Source: Candidatus Pelagibacter sp. TMED153
GTDB lineage: Bacteria > Pseudomonadota > Alphaproteobacteria > Pelagibacterales > Pelagibacteraceae
Length of the DNA stretch: 10,364 nucleotides
NCBI GenBank assembly: GCA_002169935.2
Contig: NHHC02000026.1
Span: forward strand, 2,127-12,490
Reading direction: 5' to 3'
In this document: piece after piece, positions 1-5,288 of the stretch
Position numbering within the stretch: position 1 is the stretch's first letter
Layout of the letters: each line of letters begins with the position of its first letter
Translations under genes and position numbers: made by a program
Notes under the pieces: model-generated
The model's input: the letters and a program-made list of their open reading frames with translations, nothing else
Database searches by the model: none
Told to the model about the DNA's origin: nothing

Positions 1-143
1 AGCATGTAGTCATGAAACCAAACAATATCATCCATACTTTTTGATGCAGAATTTTGGAAGCCAAGCTGCCAGTCCTTTGGCTCGTTGGCTTTTGTTGCAA
101 CAGGTACCAGACCTAAAATTAAGTAAGCAATTTTTTTAATCAT
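1..143 (-). CDS. coxB: Cytochrome c oxidase subunit II (CoxB), 5' part only
   Basis: Partial gene: the first 47 codons plus two bases read from 143 down to the left edge, so the Cu-A domain lies outside the window. The product begins MIKKIAYLILGLVPVATKA, a signal peptide with a short basic start, a hydrophobic core and a likely cleavage site after Ala19. The mature start contains WQLGFQNSAS and ends at WFHDYML. This matches the conserved N-terminus of bacterial subunit II (W-Q-x-G-F-Q-x-x-A-S-x-x-M ... F-H-D), which precedes the first membrane helix. In the family, subunit II accepts electrons from cytochrome c at the periplasmic face and passes them to subunit I of the aa3 oxidase. It lies 51 bp downstream of rsmE on the same strand and has its own promoter-like sequence. 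Identification is firm for such a short piece because the FQ-S-M-FHD pattern is distinctive. Confidence 0.85.
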   Translation of the reverse strand, partial: MIKKIAYLILGLVPVATKANEPKDWQLGFQNSASKSMDDIVWFHDYM

Positions 144-148
144 AAGTT

Positions 149-176
149 TTTATACAGCTTTTAGATGATTTAACAA
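149..176 (-). promoter_or_regulatory. Putative sigma70-type promoter for coxB
   Basis: Read on the minus strand, TTGTTA (176-171) and TATAAA (154-149) are separated by 16 bp, close to the TTGACA-17-TATAAT consensus. Transcription would be expected to start at about 142-144, at or within a base or two of the coxB ATG (143-141). The mRNA would then be leaderless or nearly so. The sequence match is direct; promoter activity is inferred. In DNA this AT-rich, chance matches to -10 boxes are common, but the two boxes and their position in a 51-bp gap agree. Confidence 0.45.
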
Positions 177-179
177 TTT

Positions 180-200
180 CAATTAATGCGACAATTAATG
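180..200. repeat. Short tandem direct repeat at the rsmE stop
   Basis: CAATTAATG occurs at 180-188 and again at 192-200, separated by CGA, giving a 12-bp period. The right copy spans the rsmE stop codon (195-197) and the left copy lies just upstream of the coxB -35 box. It may be a regulator half-site pair or simply a small slippage duplication. No function can be assigned. Confidence 0.5.
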
Positions 201-908
201 AAAGTTATTGATAAAATTCACTAATGAAATAGCGCTTATTACAGCAGTGTCTGATCTTAGAATGTTTCTGGATATTGTAAATGGCACAACGTTAGGATTT
301 CCACGAATAAGTTCTATTTCTGAGGGAGAGAAATCTCCCTCTGGTCCTACAAGCACGGATAAAGATTTAACTTTACTTAAAACCTCTTTTTTTAAATTAT
401 CTTTAGAATTTACATCTGCAAATAATAATTTTACAGACCCATCTAAATTATTCAGAAAATCTTTAAGCTTTGTTACTTTTGAAATTTCTGGGGGAATTAA
501 TTGATTAGATTGTTCAGTTGCTTCGATAACTATCTTTTTTGCTCTTTCAAAATTTAATTCTTTAACTTCTGTTCTTTCAGATAAAATCGGTGTGATTTTA
601 GTGACACCAAGCTCTGTGGCTTTTTGTAAAATAGAGTCCATTGGACTTTTCTTAACTAAGCAGATAGCTAACTCAATATTAGAATTTTTAGATGGTTCTT
701 TTAATTTATTTAAAAATTTTACTTCCACTCTATCTTTACCTAGAAAAATGATTTCGCTTAACCATTCTCCGTTTTTATTAAAAAAATTTATATTAGAACC
801 TCTTTTCATTCTCATCACATTTGCAACATAATGGGTGTGCTCTTTAGACAGTAAGCTTGTCGTATTTTCTATTATATTTTCTGGATGAAATAATCTAATA
901 TTATTCAT
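195..908 (-). CDS. rsmE: 16S rRNA (uracil(1498)-N(3))-methyltransferase RsmE
   Basis: SPOUT-class methyltransferase of the RsmE family, which methylates N3 of U1498 in 16S rRNA (h44, decoding region) using S-adenosylmethionine. The 237-residue product has the family's usual length. The N-terminal PUA-like part starts MNNIRLFHPENI, followed by a segment with HYVANVMRMKRG. The C-terminal knotted SAM-binding domain carries VGPEGDFSP (GPEGDF at 188-193) and RNILRSDTA (LRSDTA at 217-222), the two hallmark motifs. A start nine bases upstream (917) is possible, but the ATG at 906-908 aligns residue for residue with the beginning of E. coli RsmE, so it is preferred. No Shine-Dalgarno sequence is visible. 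The gene is divergent from the dehalogenase gene with 17 bp between starts, and shares its strand with coxB. In many alphaproteobacteria rsmE lies near ubiA, which here is 3.5 kb away. Confidence 0.93.
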   Translation of the reverse strand: MNNIRLFHPENIIENTTSLLSKEHTHYVANVMRMKRGSNINFFNKNGEWLSEIIFLGKDRVEVKFLNKLKEPSKNSNIELAICLVKKSPMDSILQKATELGVTKITPILSERTEVKELNFERAKKIVIEATEQSNQLIPPEISKVTKLKDFLNNLDGSVKLLFADVNSKDNLKKEVLSKVKSLSVLVGPEGDFSPSEIELIRGNPNVVPFTISRNILRSDTAVISAISLVNFINNFH

Positions 909-914
909 TAATAT
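909..914 (+). promoter_or_regulatory. Possible -10 element for the dehalogenase operon
   Basis: TAATAT lies 11 bp before the dehalogenase ATG (926), inside the 17-bp gap between two divergent starts. If used, transcription would begin near 921-923, leaving a leader of only a few bases. Any -35 box and upstream elements must then sit inside rsmE codons, and the rsmE promoter would in turn sit inside the dehalogenase gene. Weak: no convincing -35 box was found and the area is uniformly AT-rich. Confidence 0.25.
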
Positions 915-925
915 CAATTTAAGTT

Positions 926-1588
926 ATGAAAAATATTAAAGCAATAATTTTTGATGCCTACGGCACTCTTTTTGATGTCAATTCAGCTGCTGAAAAATGT
1001 AAAGATAAAATTGGCGGGAAGTGGGAAGGTTTTGCTAATTATTGGAGAACCACACAACTAGAATATACTTGGCTTAGAAGTTTAATGAATAGGCATAAAG
1101 ATTTCTGGCAAATTACAGAGGATAGTTTAGATAAATCAATGAAAACTTTTGAGATCGATCCCTCAATGAGAAATGAACTGCTTAACCTCTATAAAATACT
1201 CTCACCATTTAAAGAGGTTCCTGAGGTTTTAAAAACTTTAAAAGAAAAGAATTACAAAATTGGAATTCTATCAAATGGAACACCTGCTCTTCTTGATAAA
1301 TTAATTGAAAACAATAATTTAAAAAATATCTTTGATGACATTTTTTCAATTGAGGAAGTTGGAGTTTATAAACCAAACTCAAAAGTTTATGACATGCCAG
1401 TTAAAAAATATAATATACAAAAAGATGAAGTTGTATTTTTAAGTGCAAATACTTGGGATGTGTCTGGTGGTGGAAATTATGGTTACAGCTCTATTTGGGT
1501 AAATAGAAATAATAATATTTTTGACAATCTTGATTACAAACCTAAGAATGAAATTAAAAATTTGAAACAGTTATTAGATATTGTATAA
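926..1588 (+). CDS. (S)-2-haloacid dehalogenase, type II (HAD superfamily)
   Basis: 220 residues, the usual size for haloacid dehalogenase type II, which hydrolyses L-2-haloacids such as 2-chloropropionate or haloacetates to 2-hydroxyacids through an aspartyl ester. Nearly all active-site residues known from L-DEX YL can be matched: nucleophile Asp10 in FDAYGTL with Thr14; Arg41 in WRTTQLEYTWL, which binds the leaving halide; Ser116-Asn117 in LSNG; Lys149 in YKP; Tyr155; and Ser173, Asn175 and Asp178 in SANTWDVSGG. The WRxxQLEYTWL cap motif and the SxNxWDVxG motif separate this group from the phosphatases of the superfamily. It is the first gene of a tight plus-strand group, 14 bp before the CDGSH gene. 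Family assignment is strong; the natural substrate is unknown and could be a naturally produced marine haloacid. Confidence 0.92.
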   Translation: MKNIKAIIFDAYGTLFDVNSAAEKCKDKIGGKWEGFANYWRTTQLEYTWLRSLMNRHKDFWQITEDSLDKSMKTFEIDPSMRNELLNLYKILSPFKEVPEVLKTLKEKNYKIGILSNGTPALLDKLIENNNLKNIFDDIFSIEEVGVYKPNSKVYDMPVKKYNIQKDEVVFLSANTWDVSGGGNYGYSSIWVNRNNNIFDNLDYKPKNEIKNLKQLLDIV

Positions 1589-1602
1589 GCAAACTAAAAT
1601 TT

Positions 1603-1854
1603 ATGATAAATAAAATGACTAAAGGACAAAGAGCCGGGGACACCCCAATCGGAGTAGATGTATTAAAAGGTAAATCTTATTATTGGTGCACATGCGGATT
1701 AAGTGCGAAACAACCTTTTTGTGACGGGTCACATAAAGATACTGATTTTAAGCCTTTACCATATAAAGCTGATCAATCTAAGAAAGTTTTTTTCTGTACT
1801 TGTAAACAAACTAATGATCAGCCAATGTGTGATGGATCACACAACGCAAAGTAG
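1603..1854 (+). CDS. Double CDGSH-type iron-sulfur protein
   Basis: An 83-residue soluble protein with two complete CDGSH [2Fe-2S] motifs of the mitoNEET/zf-CDGSH family. The first uses Cys29, Cys31, Cys40 and His44 (CTCGLSAKQPFCDGSH); the second uses Cys65, Cys67, Cys76 and His80 (CTCKQTNDQPMCDGSH). Each should hold one cluster through three Cys and one His, the labile coordination linked in this family to redox sensing or cluster transfer. The two halves look like an internal duplication, as in the Miner2/CISD3-type members, with no membrane anchor. ATG codons at 1603 and 1615 are both possible starts; the second (MTKGQRAGDTP) may be real because nothing before it looks conserved. It lies 14 bp after the dehalogenase and 5 bp before the pirin gene, so it is probably co-transcribed. 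Its partner and exact role cannot be read from sequence. Confidence 0.9.
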   Translation: MINKMTKGQRAGDTPIGVDVLKGKSYYWCTCGLSAKQPFCDGSHKDTDFKPLPYKADQSKKVFFCTCKQTNDQPMCDGSHNAK

Positions 1855-1859
1855 TTGAT

Positions 1860-2702
1860 ATGAAAAATATTGAGGTTAAAAAAATTATAAAAGCTCTAAA
1901 CGCATCAGACGGCGCTGGAGTAAAGTTAAAAAGAAGTGTAGGTACACCAGAAGCAGATTATATTGATCCTTTTTTAATGCTTGATGAGTTTGGTTCAGAA
2001 AATAAAGATGATTATATTGCAGGCTTTCCTCCTCACCCACATAGAGGAATTGAGACGGTTACTTACATGTTAAATGGAGAGTTTGAGCATCAGGACAGCA
2101 CTGGTGCTAAAGGAACTATGGCATCCGGAGATGTACAATGGATGAAAACCGGTAGAGGAATTATACATTCAGAAATGCCTGCTATGAAAGAAGGTAGCCT
2201 ACTAGGCTTTCAATTGTGGATTAACATGCCTGCAAAACTTAAAAAGAACAAGCCAGAATATCTTTATATTAAAGGTAATGAGCTTGGAACTCACAAAGAC
2301 AAAGACAAAATTGTTAAGGTAATTGCTGGTAAATATGAAAATGCTGAGGGACCTGAAAAAAATCATAATGTAGAACCTATTTATTTTCATGTAGTTTTAA
2401 ATGAAGGTAAAGAATTTAGTTGTGAAGCTCCAGATGGACACAACAGTTTTATATATTTACTTAGGGGTGAATTAAAAATTGGCAGTAAGGATCATAAAAA
2501 AACTTCTGACTCAAATTTAGTTTTACTTGAGAGAGGTGATAAACTTATTGTTAAAGCAACTAAAAAATCTGAATTTTTATTCATTGCTGGCAAACCCATA
2601 GGTGAGCCTATAGCTAGAGGTGGTCCTTTTGTGATGAATACGAAAGCTGAAATTCTTGAGGCAATTCAAGACTATAACAATGGAACATTTGCTAAATACT
2701 AA
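1860..2702 (+). CDS. Pirin family protein (bicupin, possible quercetinase-type dioxygenase)
   Basis: 280 residues, the normal length for a two-cupin pirin. The N-terminal cupin has FPPHPHRGIETVTYMLNGEF and later TGRGIIHSEMP. The ligands equivalent to human pirin His56, His58, His101 and Glu103 are His59, His61, His103 and Glu105, so the iron site is intact. The C-terminal cupin (about residues 170-270) includes GHNSFIYLLRGEL, and the conserved GEPIARGGPFVMNT occurs near the end. Several bacterial pirins have quercetin 2,3-dioxygenase activity, while others modulate enzymes or transcription; sequence alone does not choose. It follows the CDGSH gene by 5 bp and precedes the quinone oxidoreductase by 20 bp, which supports a redox or aromatic/quinone-related role by context only. 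Confidence 0.92.
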   Translation: MKNIEVKKIIKALNASDGAGVKLKRSVGTPEADYIDPFLMLDEFGSENKDDYIAGFPPHPHRGIETVTYMLNGEFEHQDSTGAKGTMASGDVQWMKTGRGIIHSEMPAMKEGSLLGFQLWINMPAKLKKNKPEYLYIKGNELGTHKDKDKIVKVIAGKYENAEGPEKNHNVEPIYFHVVLNEGKEFSCEAPDGHNSFIYLLRGELKIGSKDHKKTSDSNLVLLERGDKLIVKATKKSEFLFIAGKPIGEPIARGGPFVMNTKAEILEAIQDYNNGTFAKY

Positions 2703-2722
2703 AAGTTCAAGTAATTTTAATA

Positions 2723-3697
2723 ATGCCTAAATCGATAGTCATAAAAAAAAATGGAGGGCCAGAAGTTTTAGAACTTCAAGATGTAAACATCGGTTCGCCT
2801 GGGCCAGATGAAATTAAAGTTACTAATTATGCTATTGGATTAAATTATATTGATACGTATCATAGATCAGGTTTATATCCTTTGCCGTTACCTAGCGGGA
2901 TAGGTTTAGAGGCTGCTGGTAAAATTGAAGAAATTGGTTCTAATGTAAAAGAGTTTAGTAAAGGAGATAACATAGCTTACGCGGCAATGCCGCTTGGAGC
3001 ATACTCTCAACAAAGAATTATTCCTACTAAAATTGCAGTGAAAATTCCGGAATATATTTCATATAAGTTAGCAGCTACTTTAATGACGAAAGGCTTAACT
3101 ACAAATTACTTAATTTGTAAAACTTATAAGCTTCAAGCTGGGGAAACTATTTTATTTCATGCTGCTGCAGGCGGAGTAGGACAAATCTTTGCTCAATGGG
3201 CTAATAGCATCGGAGCAAAAGTTATTGGCACAGTTGGTTCAGATGAGAAAATTAAAATAGCAAAAGATAATGGTTACGAACATGTAATAAATTATTCGAG
3301 AGAAGATTTTACAAAAGAAGTGATGAGAATAACTGATAATAAGGGAGTTCCAGCTGTTTTTGATGGTGTTGGAAAAAACACATTCAAAGGATCAATTGCT
3401 TGTTTAAAACCAAGAGGAATGATGGTAAGTTTTGGGAATGCTTCTGGGGCGTTGGATCCAGTTAATGTTCCTAAAGATATTCAATCTAAAAGTTTGTTTC
3501 TGACTAGACCTACAATTGGACATTATTTCACCAATAGAATCGAGCTTCAAAAAGGTGCTGATGAAATTTTTGAAAAAGTAAAATTTGGTAAAATCAAGAT
3601 TAAAATTTTTAAAGAATATAAACTTTCTGAAGCACCACAAGCGCATAATGACCTGGAGTCTAGAAAGCTAAAAGGTCCAGCAATATTAATTCCATAA
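2723..3697 (+). CDS. NAD(P)H:quinone oxidoreductase, zeta-crystallin type
   Basis: A 324-residue medium-chain dehydrogenase/reductase of the zinc-free quinone oxidoreductase (QOR/zeta-crystallin) class, which reduces quinones with NADPH. The N-terminal GroES-like domain has NYIDTYHRSGLYPLPLPSG (starting near residue 40), highly typical of this group, and lacks the catalytic zinc cysteine of alcohol dehydrogenases. The Rossmann part has HAAAGGVGQ with Ala147-Ala148-Ala149-Gly150-Gly151-Val152-Gly153, then GAKVIGTVGSDEKIKIA, where the Ser/Lys after the second strand fits NADP(H) phosphate binding. LFLTRPTIGHYF near residue 260 and the ending LKGPAILIP are also family signatures. Its stop overlaps the start of the DUF1289 gene by one base (TAATG), implying translational coupling. 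A close alternative is another enone/quinone reductase of the same subfamily. Confidence 0.92.
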   Translation: MPKSIVIKKNGGPEVLELQDVNIGSPGPDEIKVTNYAIGLNYIDTYHRSGLYPLPLPSGIGLEAAGKIEEIGSNVKEFSKGDNIAYAAMPLGAYSQQRIIPTKIAVKIPEYISYKLAATLMTKGLTTNYLICKTYKLQAGETILFHAAAGGVGQIFAQWANSIGAKVIGTVGSDEKIKIAKDNGYEHVINYSREDFTKEVMRITDNKGVPAVFDGVGKNTFKGSIACLKPRGMMVSFGNASGALDPVNVPKDIQSKSLFLTRPTIGHYFTNRIELQKGADEIFEKVKFGKIKIKIFKEYKLSEAPQAHNDLESRKLKGPAILIP

Positions 3698-3960
3698 TGG
3701 ATAATAAAATTATTTCTCCATGTATAAGTATTTGTAAGACGGATCCTGTGACAGGTTATTGTTACGGATGTGCGAGAACATATGATGAAAAAAAAATTTG
3801 GAAAGATGAATATACTTCTAAAGATTGGAAAATAAAAAATTTAGATGAAATTACTAAAAGAATGAAGGGCTGGCAATTAGACACTTTTAAAGAGTCATAT
3901 AAACATAAATTAAAAAATGGAATTTCATTATTTAAAAAGAGTATTTTAGAAAATAAATAA
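3697..3960 (+). CDS. DUF1289 small cysteine-cluster protein
   Basis: An 87-residue protein opening with SPCISICKTDPVTGYCYGC: Cys9, Cys13, Cys22 and Cys25 in a C-x3-C-x8-C-x2-C pattern, which defines DUF1289 (often labelled Fe-S protein). The ligand set suggests a zinc or iron-sulfur site; function is not established. Downstream is a helical, Lys-rich part with a conserved-looking W (EITKRMKGWQLDTFK) and a basic tail of about 20 residues that seems extra compared with the shortest members. The start overlaps the quinone oxidoreductase stop by one base. It ends 2 bp before the convergent DUF2721 gene. DUF1289 genes are often found near oxidoreductases in proteobacteria, so its position as the last gene of a redox unit is in keeping. 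Confidence 0.88.
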   Translation: MDNKIISPCISICKTDPVTGYCYGCARTYDEKKIWKDEYTSKDWKIKNLDEITKRMKGWQLDTFKESYKHKLKNGISLFKKSILENK

Positions 3961-3962
3961 AA

Positions 3963-4373
3963 TTATAAATCTCTTTTCATAGAGTCCATATCGCTTAAAT
4001 GATATTTAAGAGCTTTATTGGACAGTCTTATTTCTTGTAAAAATAAAAAAATTGAAACTATCATACAAACACAACATCCTGCAAAAATTAATCTAGCTAA
4101 TTGAGCGCTACCTAAATAAAGCATCAAAACCGTAGACATGTTAAAAAGAAAACCAAAAGCAGCAAAACCCATAGTATATTTTAACAAGTTAGTTCTGTTG
4201 TTCAGAACGTGAAGTTGGTTTTCCCATTCTGGGGGAGTGCGTTTATCAAAAGTATATTGATCATGTAGCCTTCTAATTAAAGCGCTTAAAGTATGATATC
4301 TATTGCTATACATCGTCATCATTAGAGGTATAGCTGGGAACATTAAAGCAGCAACTGTGTAATCTATATTCAT
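3963..4373 (-). CDS. DUF2721 family membrane protein
   Basis: A 136-residue inner-membrane protein with three likely membrane segments: about residues 6-22 (VAALMFPAIPLMMTMYSNRY), 68-88 (GFAAFGFLFNMSTVLMLYLG) and 91-114 (LARLIFAGCCVCMIVSIFLF). The first segment running into NRYHTLSALIRRLHDQY, followed by a charged soluble loop with EWENQLHVLNNRTNLLKY, matches DUF2721, whose function is unknown. The end is charged (LSDMDSMKRDL). The gene is the only minus-strand gene between two plus-strand operons: convergent with DUF1289 (2-bp gap, no room for a separate terminator) and divergent from ubiA, with 54 bp to the chosen ubiA start. Its base composition looks slightly less AT-rich than the envelope genes. 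Family call is fairly sure; role unknown. Confidence 0.85.
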   Translation of the reverse strand: MNIDYTVAALMFPAIPLMMTMYSNRYHTLSALIRRLHDQYTFDKRTPPEWENQLHVLNNRTNLLKYTMGFAAFGFLFNMSTVLMLYLGSAQLARLIFAGCCVCMIVSIFLFLQEIRLSNKALKYHLSDMDSMKRDL

Positions 4374-4377
4374 ATCG

Positions 4378-4390
4378 AATCAAATTGATT
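4378..4390. repeat. Perfect 13-bp inverted repeat in a divergent promoter gap
   Basis: AATCAA (4378-4383) and TTGATT (4385-4390) are perfect inverted arms around a single A. The site begins 5 bp from the DUF2721 start codon, and its right arm coincides with the proposed -35 box for ubiA. It could be a small operator for a dimeric regulator acting on both directions, or a chance palindrome in AT-rich DNA. Only the symmetry itself is seen. Confidence 0.4.
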
Positions 4391-4413
4391 ATGTAGATAG
4401 TGTTTGATATTTA
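4385..4413 (+). promoter_or_regulatory. Putative promoter of the ubiA-msbA-waaA-lpxK-lpxL operon
   Basis: TTGATT (4385-4390) and TATTTA (4408-4413) are spaced by 17 bp in the 54-bp divergent gap. Transcription would start near 4420, leaving a leader of about 8 bases before the ATG at 4428. If so, the alternative TTG start at 4404 would lie upstream of the transcript and be excluded. No other gap over 4 bp exists before the end of the operon, so this is the natural place for its main promoter. The boxes are imperfect and the gap is AT-rich, so confidence is modest. Confidence 0.35.
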
Positions 4414-4427
4414 CAAGTCATATTTTC

Positions 4428-5288
4428 ATGGAACATTTAAAGATATTTATTAATTTAACCAGGTTAAATAAACCGATTGGTTATATGCTTCTTTTTTGGC
4501 CTTGCTCTTGGGGATTAGCATATGCTTATAATTTAGATCAAGATTTAGAAATTTTCATATATTATTTAATATTATTTTTTTTAGGATCTATTTTGATGAG
4601 AAGTGCTGGCTGCATATTTAACGATATTATTGACAAAGATCTTGATAAAAAAGTGGCAAGAACCAAACTTAGGCCAATTGCAGCGGGAAAAATATCAATT
4701 AAAAAATCGTTTTTTTATGTAATATCTTTATGCGCTTTAGCTTTTTTAATTTTAATCCAATTTAATCCACTAACAATTATGTTAGGTCTAGGCTCTATGT
4801 TCTTAGCTTTCTCTTATCCATTTATGAAAAGGATAACTTACTGGCCTCAATTATTTTTAGGCTTAACTTTTAATTGGGGGGTTGTAATGGCCTGGACTGC
4901 AGTAAATAATAACATATCGAATGAAATAGTTACACTTTACTTATCAGCCATATTTTGGACATTGGGCTATGACACAATTTATGGGGTTCAAGATATGGTA
5001 GATGATGAGATTATTGGTGTAAAATCAACATCAATTAAATTTAAAAAAAATATAAAATTTTTTGTTGGCATATCTTATTTGTTAACTTCTTTAATATTAA
5101 TATATTTATTTCAAGATATGATAAATTTAAATCTTTTTACAATATTGCTAATATTTTTCATTTTAAGTTTAATTTACCAAGTAAAAAAATTTAATAAACA
5201 CAAAGCAAAAGACTGTTTGGTTGCCTTTAAATTTAATAATATTTCTGGATTAATACTATTTTTAGGAATTTGCTCGATAAATTTATAA
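4428..5288 (+). CDS. ubiA: 4-hydroxybenzoate polyprenyltransferase UbiA
   Basis: Integral membrane prenyltransferase that attaches the polyprenyl chain to 4-hydroxybenzoate in ubiquinone biosynthesis. With the ATG at 4428 it is 286 residues, the usual length. The family's opening LTRLNKPIGYMLLFWPCSWG is present. The first Asp-rich motif is N65-D66-x-x-D69-x-x-x-D73 (NDIIDKDLD) followed by KVARTKLRPIAAG; the second is Y181-D182-x-x-Y-G-x-x-D189-x-x-D192-D193 (YDTIYGVQDMVDDEIIGVKST). These bind Mg-diphosphate. Multiple hydrophobic helices fill the rest. An in-frame TTG at 4404 would add eight residues with no family similarity and is not preferred. The stop codon is followed directly by the msbA ATG (0-bp gap). 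No Shine-Dalgarno sequence is seen. The call is firm; only the start is uncertain. Confidence 0.94.
   Translation: MEHLKIFINLTRLNKPIGYMLLFWPCSWGLAYAYNLDQDLEIFIYYLILFFLGSILMRSAGCIFNDIIDKDLDKKVARTKLRPIAAGKISIKKSFFYVISLCALAFLILIQFNPLTIMLGLGSMFLAFSYPFMKRITYWPQLFLGLTFNWGVVMAWTAVNNNISNEIVTLYLSAIFWTLGYDTIYGVQDMVDDEIIGVKSTSIKFKKNIKFFVGISYLLTSLILIYLFQDMINLNLFTILLIFFILSLIYQVKKFNKHKAKDCLVAFKFNNISGLILFLGICSINL

Noticed and set aside
208..831. Two plus-strand open frames opposite rsmE (208-504 and 592-831)
   Set aside because: They are antisense to a gene with clear family motifs, resemble no known protein, and arise from the AT-rich complement.
909..917. Upstream ATG for rsmE at 917
   Set aside because: It adds three residues not seen in the family; the ATG at 908 aligns with E. 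coli RsmE. Not excluded.
2202..2390. Minus-strand open frame inside the pirin gene
   Set aside because: Low-complexity Phe/Ile-rich translation opposite conserved pirin codons; no start context or similarity.
3404..3646. Minus-strand open frame inside the quinone oxidoreductase
   Set aside because: Phe/Lys-rich shadow of a conserved gene with no recognisable domain.
4404..4427. TTG as ubiA start, adding eight residues
   Set aside because: The extra residues match nothing in UbiA, the ATG at 4428 fits the family start, and the proposed -10 box overlaps the TTG region.
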